The notes beneath the pieces were generated by a model that was not told the origin of the DNA, did not search any database, and worked only from the letters and a program-made list of their open reading frames with translations. A program made the translations under genes and the position numbers. From the NCBI GenBank assembly GCA_963733765.1, contig CAVTEI010000003.1:3307419-3371418 (forward strand): a stretch of 64,000 nucleotides of DNA, in the 5' to 3' direction. Below, piece by piece: positions 63,975-64,000 of the stretch (within the stretch, counting starts at the first letter, position 1; every line of letters starts with the position of its first letter). This DNA is from DATKAS01 sp963733765 (GTDB lineage Bacteria; Actinomycetota; Acidimicrobiia; Acidimicrobiales; DATKAS01).

Positions 63975-64000
63975 ATGACCAACACAGCTGCCATCAACCA
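63975..64000 (+). CDS. Start of a gene running off the window
   Basis: ATG 63975 (MTNTAAIN) follows TTGGGGG; only eight codons are inside the window. Too short to identify. Confidence 0.35.

Noticed and set aside
1..64000. Transposases, integrases, phage genes
   Set aside because: Looked for along both strands; no recognisable recombinase, transposase or phage structural motif was found, which leaves the mobility of the element array unexplained within the window.

Overview
The window is a GC-rich (by eye about two-thirds G+C) chromosomal segment with actinobacterial traits: GTG starts, GTGA/ATGA gene overlaps, a DosS/DosR-like two-component pair, a CarH-type B12 photoreceptor, LLM-class and MpaB-type oxidoreductases, and many TetR and LuxR regulators. 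A deep-branching actinobacterium such as an Acidimicrobiia member is my inference; no rRNA or complete tRNA gene is present to test it. A striking general property is that about two dozen genes are broken by one or more single-base indels, mostly insertions in GC-rich contexts. Some may be consensus errors, others real decay; such genes are given as one locus here with the breakpoints named.

Layout. 0-3 kb: fasciclin lipoprotein, and divergently a CarH-like light/B12 regulator with an SDR protein; the gap holds four 11-bp repeats resembling CarH operators. 3-6 kb: alpha/beta hydrolase and TetR regulator around a double palindrome, then a decayed AraC regulator with cupin and VOC genes. 6-12 kb: a module resembling mycobacterial DosR regulons (membrane protein, Zn alcohol dehydrogenase, GNAT, PPOX-fold protein, DosS-like kinase, DosR-like regulator, flavodoxin, DUF302), with the same 14-bp box upstream of two transcription units. 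11.8-25.5 kb: LuxR-type ATPase regulator, NTF2-like proteins, bacterioferritin, GMC oxidoreductase, methyltransferase, HD protein, LLM oxidoreductase, and a frameshift-riddled carboxynorspermidine decarboxylase/dehydrogenase pair. 25.5-41.4 kb: heavily broken patatin, Crp, cyclase-ATPase, MpaB oxygenase, ArsA ATPase, phospholipase C, SGNH hydrolase and serine hydrolase loci, with a dispersed leader sequence near the starts of several genes.

41.8-47.5 kb is a stress/signalling block: beta-propeller lipoprotein, an overlapping STAS / MerR-receiver / KaiC-like operon, and opposite it a Cys-rich small protein, hemerythrin and two CsbD-like coiled-coil proteins, with three promoters of the SigB/SigF type (G[GT]TT-N15/16-GGGTA).

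47.5-61 kb is the most unusual part. A conserved element of about 122 bp recurs at least seven times in the same orientation (47581, 49315, 50931, 56090, 57578, 58564, 60725), with decayed copies near 40.6 and 41.7 kb. About 45 bp of it is the 3' half of a tRNA-Arg(UCU)-like gene, from anticodon loop to acceptor end; the other ~77 bp is a conserved non-tRNA sequence with hairpins. The elements separate self-contained modules: cupin+TetR; secreted dienelactone-hydrolase-like protein; a five-gene aromatic-ring-cleavage cluster with GntR regulator and P450; four-helix membrane protein+TetR; cupin; P450; LuxR ATPase. The arrangement resembles a cassette array with tRNA-derived recombination sites, but no integrase is in the window and the sites lack canonical integron cores.
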